Positions 63,592 through 64,000 of a stretch of 64,000 nt of DNA are shown piece by piece. The position numbers and the translations under genes are program-made. The stretch comes from Azotobacter vinelandii (GTDB lineage Bacteria; Pseudomonadota; Gammaproteobacteria; Pseudomonadales; Pseudomonadaceae). The notes under the pieces are model-generated. The model made no database searches and was not told where the DNA came from. It worked only from the letters and a program-made list of their open reading frames with translations. The DNA is taken from NCBI RefSeq assembly GCF_001571105.1, contig NZ_BCTD01000013.1. One strand, written 5' to 3'. The first letter of the stretch is position 1. Every line of letters begins with the position of its first letter.

Positions 63592-64000
63592 AAGAAATCT
63601 CCTCGAAAATAGGGCGATCGATACAGTGAACTGTAATTCTCCGTCGATGACTGAAGTTGAGATGGATCAACCGTCTCGCCCCCTCCATGACCGGCATTTC
63701 CGGCTCGAGGCCGCCCTGCTGCGAGCCTGCCCGGTTATGGGGCCCCGGCCGGCGCTCGAAGAGCGAGCCGGACGAGTCGCCAACGAAACGCCTGTGCGCC
63801 CTCCCCCCAGGCCCGCCGGCACCCCGCACCGCTCTCGAGCTGCGGGGCTGAGCATACGGACACGGCTCATCGAACCAGGCGCGCACTCCGATTTTTGGCG
63901 TGAGCCATGGGCTAGAACAATGTCGCCGATGGTGCGACTCTCAACTCCTATCCTGATGAGAGCAGTGTTCCTCGTTCAGGTCATTCAGGCAGCCAGGACC
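63592..64000. other. end of window, no gene seen
   Basis: About 410 bp upstream of the DASS gene hold its promoter. No coding frame shows family resemblance. A gene may begin beyond the window edge. Confidence 0.4.

Overview
The window looks like a chromosomal segment of a Pseudomonas species (Gammaproteobacteria). Nearly every protein is closest, from memory, to P. aeruginosa-type families: minCDE with a TTG-started minD, the N-acetylglutaminylglutamine amide (NAGGN) cluster, prc, rdgC, the CrbS/MxtR sensor, and dapA-bamC. GC and codon bias are high, strongest in the first ~38 kb and somewhat lower from ~39 kb on. No insertion sequence, prophage, rRNA or CRISPR array was seen. The gene order joins blocks that I remember as separate in PAO1 (PA0854-0860, PA3454-3463, PA3234-3271, PA1004-1013), so the segment is rearranged relative to that reference.

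Layout. 0.2-5.6 kb: a frameshifted DOPA-dioxygenase-like gene, an MsbA-like ABC exporter, a DsbA-family protein, BolA and a DUF2059 periplasmic protein on the minus strand, divergent from fumC. 6-10 kb: two polyphosphate-dependent nucleotide kinases (PPK2 and PAP) flanking a short FadL-type porin. 10-13 kb: a stand-alone EAL phosphodiesterase and MnmC. 13-22 kb: the NAGGN osmoprotectant locus (MarR regulator, asnO, ngg, M42 peptidase), then a strongly structured 566-bp intergenic region and a 7TMR hybrid histidine kinase. 22-26 kb: YheU, DUF2784, a CorC-type CBS membrane protein, and the acetate permease pair DUF485-ActP. 26-31.5 kb: envelope genes (DUF2061, a GH17 glucosyltransferase-like protein, a secreted alpha/beta hydrolase overlapping an MlaA homologue, an LpxL acyltransferase). 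31.7-39 kb: minCDE, an RluA-type pseudouridine synthase, M18 aminopeptidase, quinone oxidoreductase, and Prc. 39-43 kb: a small HTH gene pair, DUF1232, an FKBP lipoprotein, tRNA-Asp and tRNA-Val, and rdgC. 43-49 kb: the CrbS/MxtR sensor with a transporter-like domain, an MgtC/DUF4010 membrane protein and a Sel1-repeat protein. 49-53 kb: the ydbH-ynbE-ydbL lipid-transport operon with an overlapping methyltransferase gene. 53-55 kb: a lower-GC stretch with a small unknown gene, tRNA-Ser(CGA) and a long-form purC. 55-64 kb: bamC, dapA, gcvR, bcp, a TusA-like protein, BepA, nadA, a phasin-like protein and a DASS carboxylate transporter.

How the genes connect. Several encode envelope functions: BamC and BepA (outer-membrane protein assembly and quality control), MlaA and YdbH/YnbE/YdbL (phospholipid transport), LpxL (lipid A), Prc, and an FKBP lipoprotein. 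The window holds both the acetate sensor CrbS/MxtR and a known type of target, the yjcH-actP operon, about 18 kb apart. The items most worth following up are the nested hairpin and GGA-loop hairpins between the NAGGN genes and the hybrid kinase, the hydrolase-MlaA pair whose MlaA lacks a lipobox, two candidate MarR operators, and the atypical long PurC next to tRNA-Ser and an AT-rich island.
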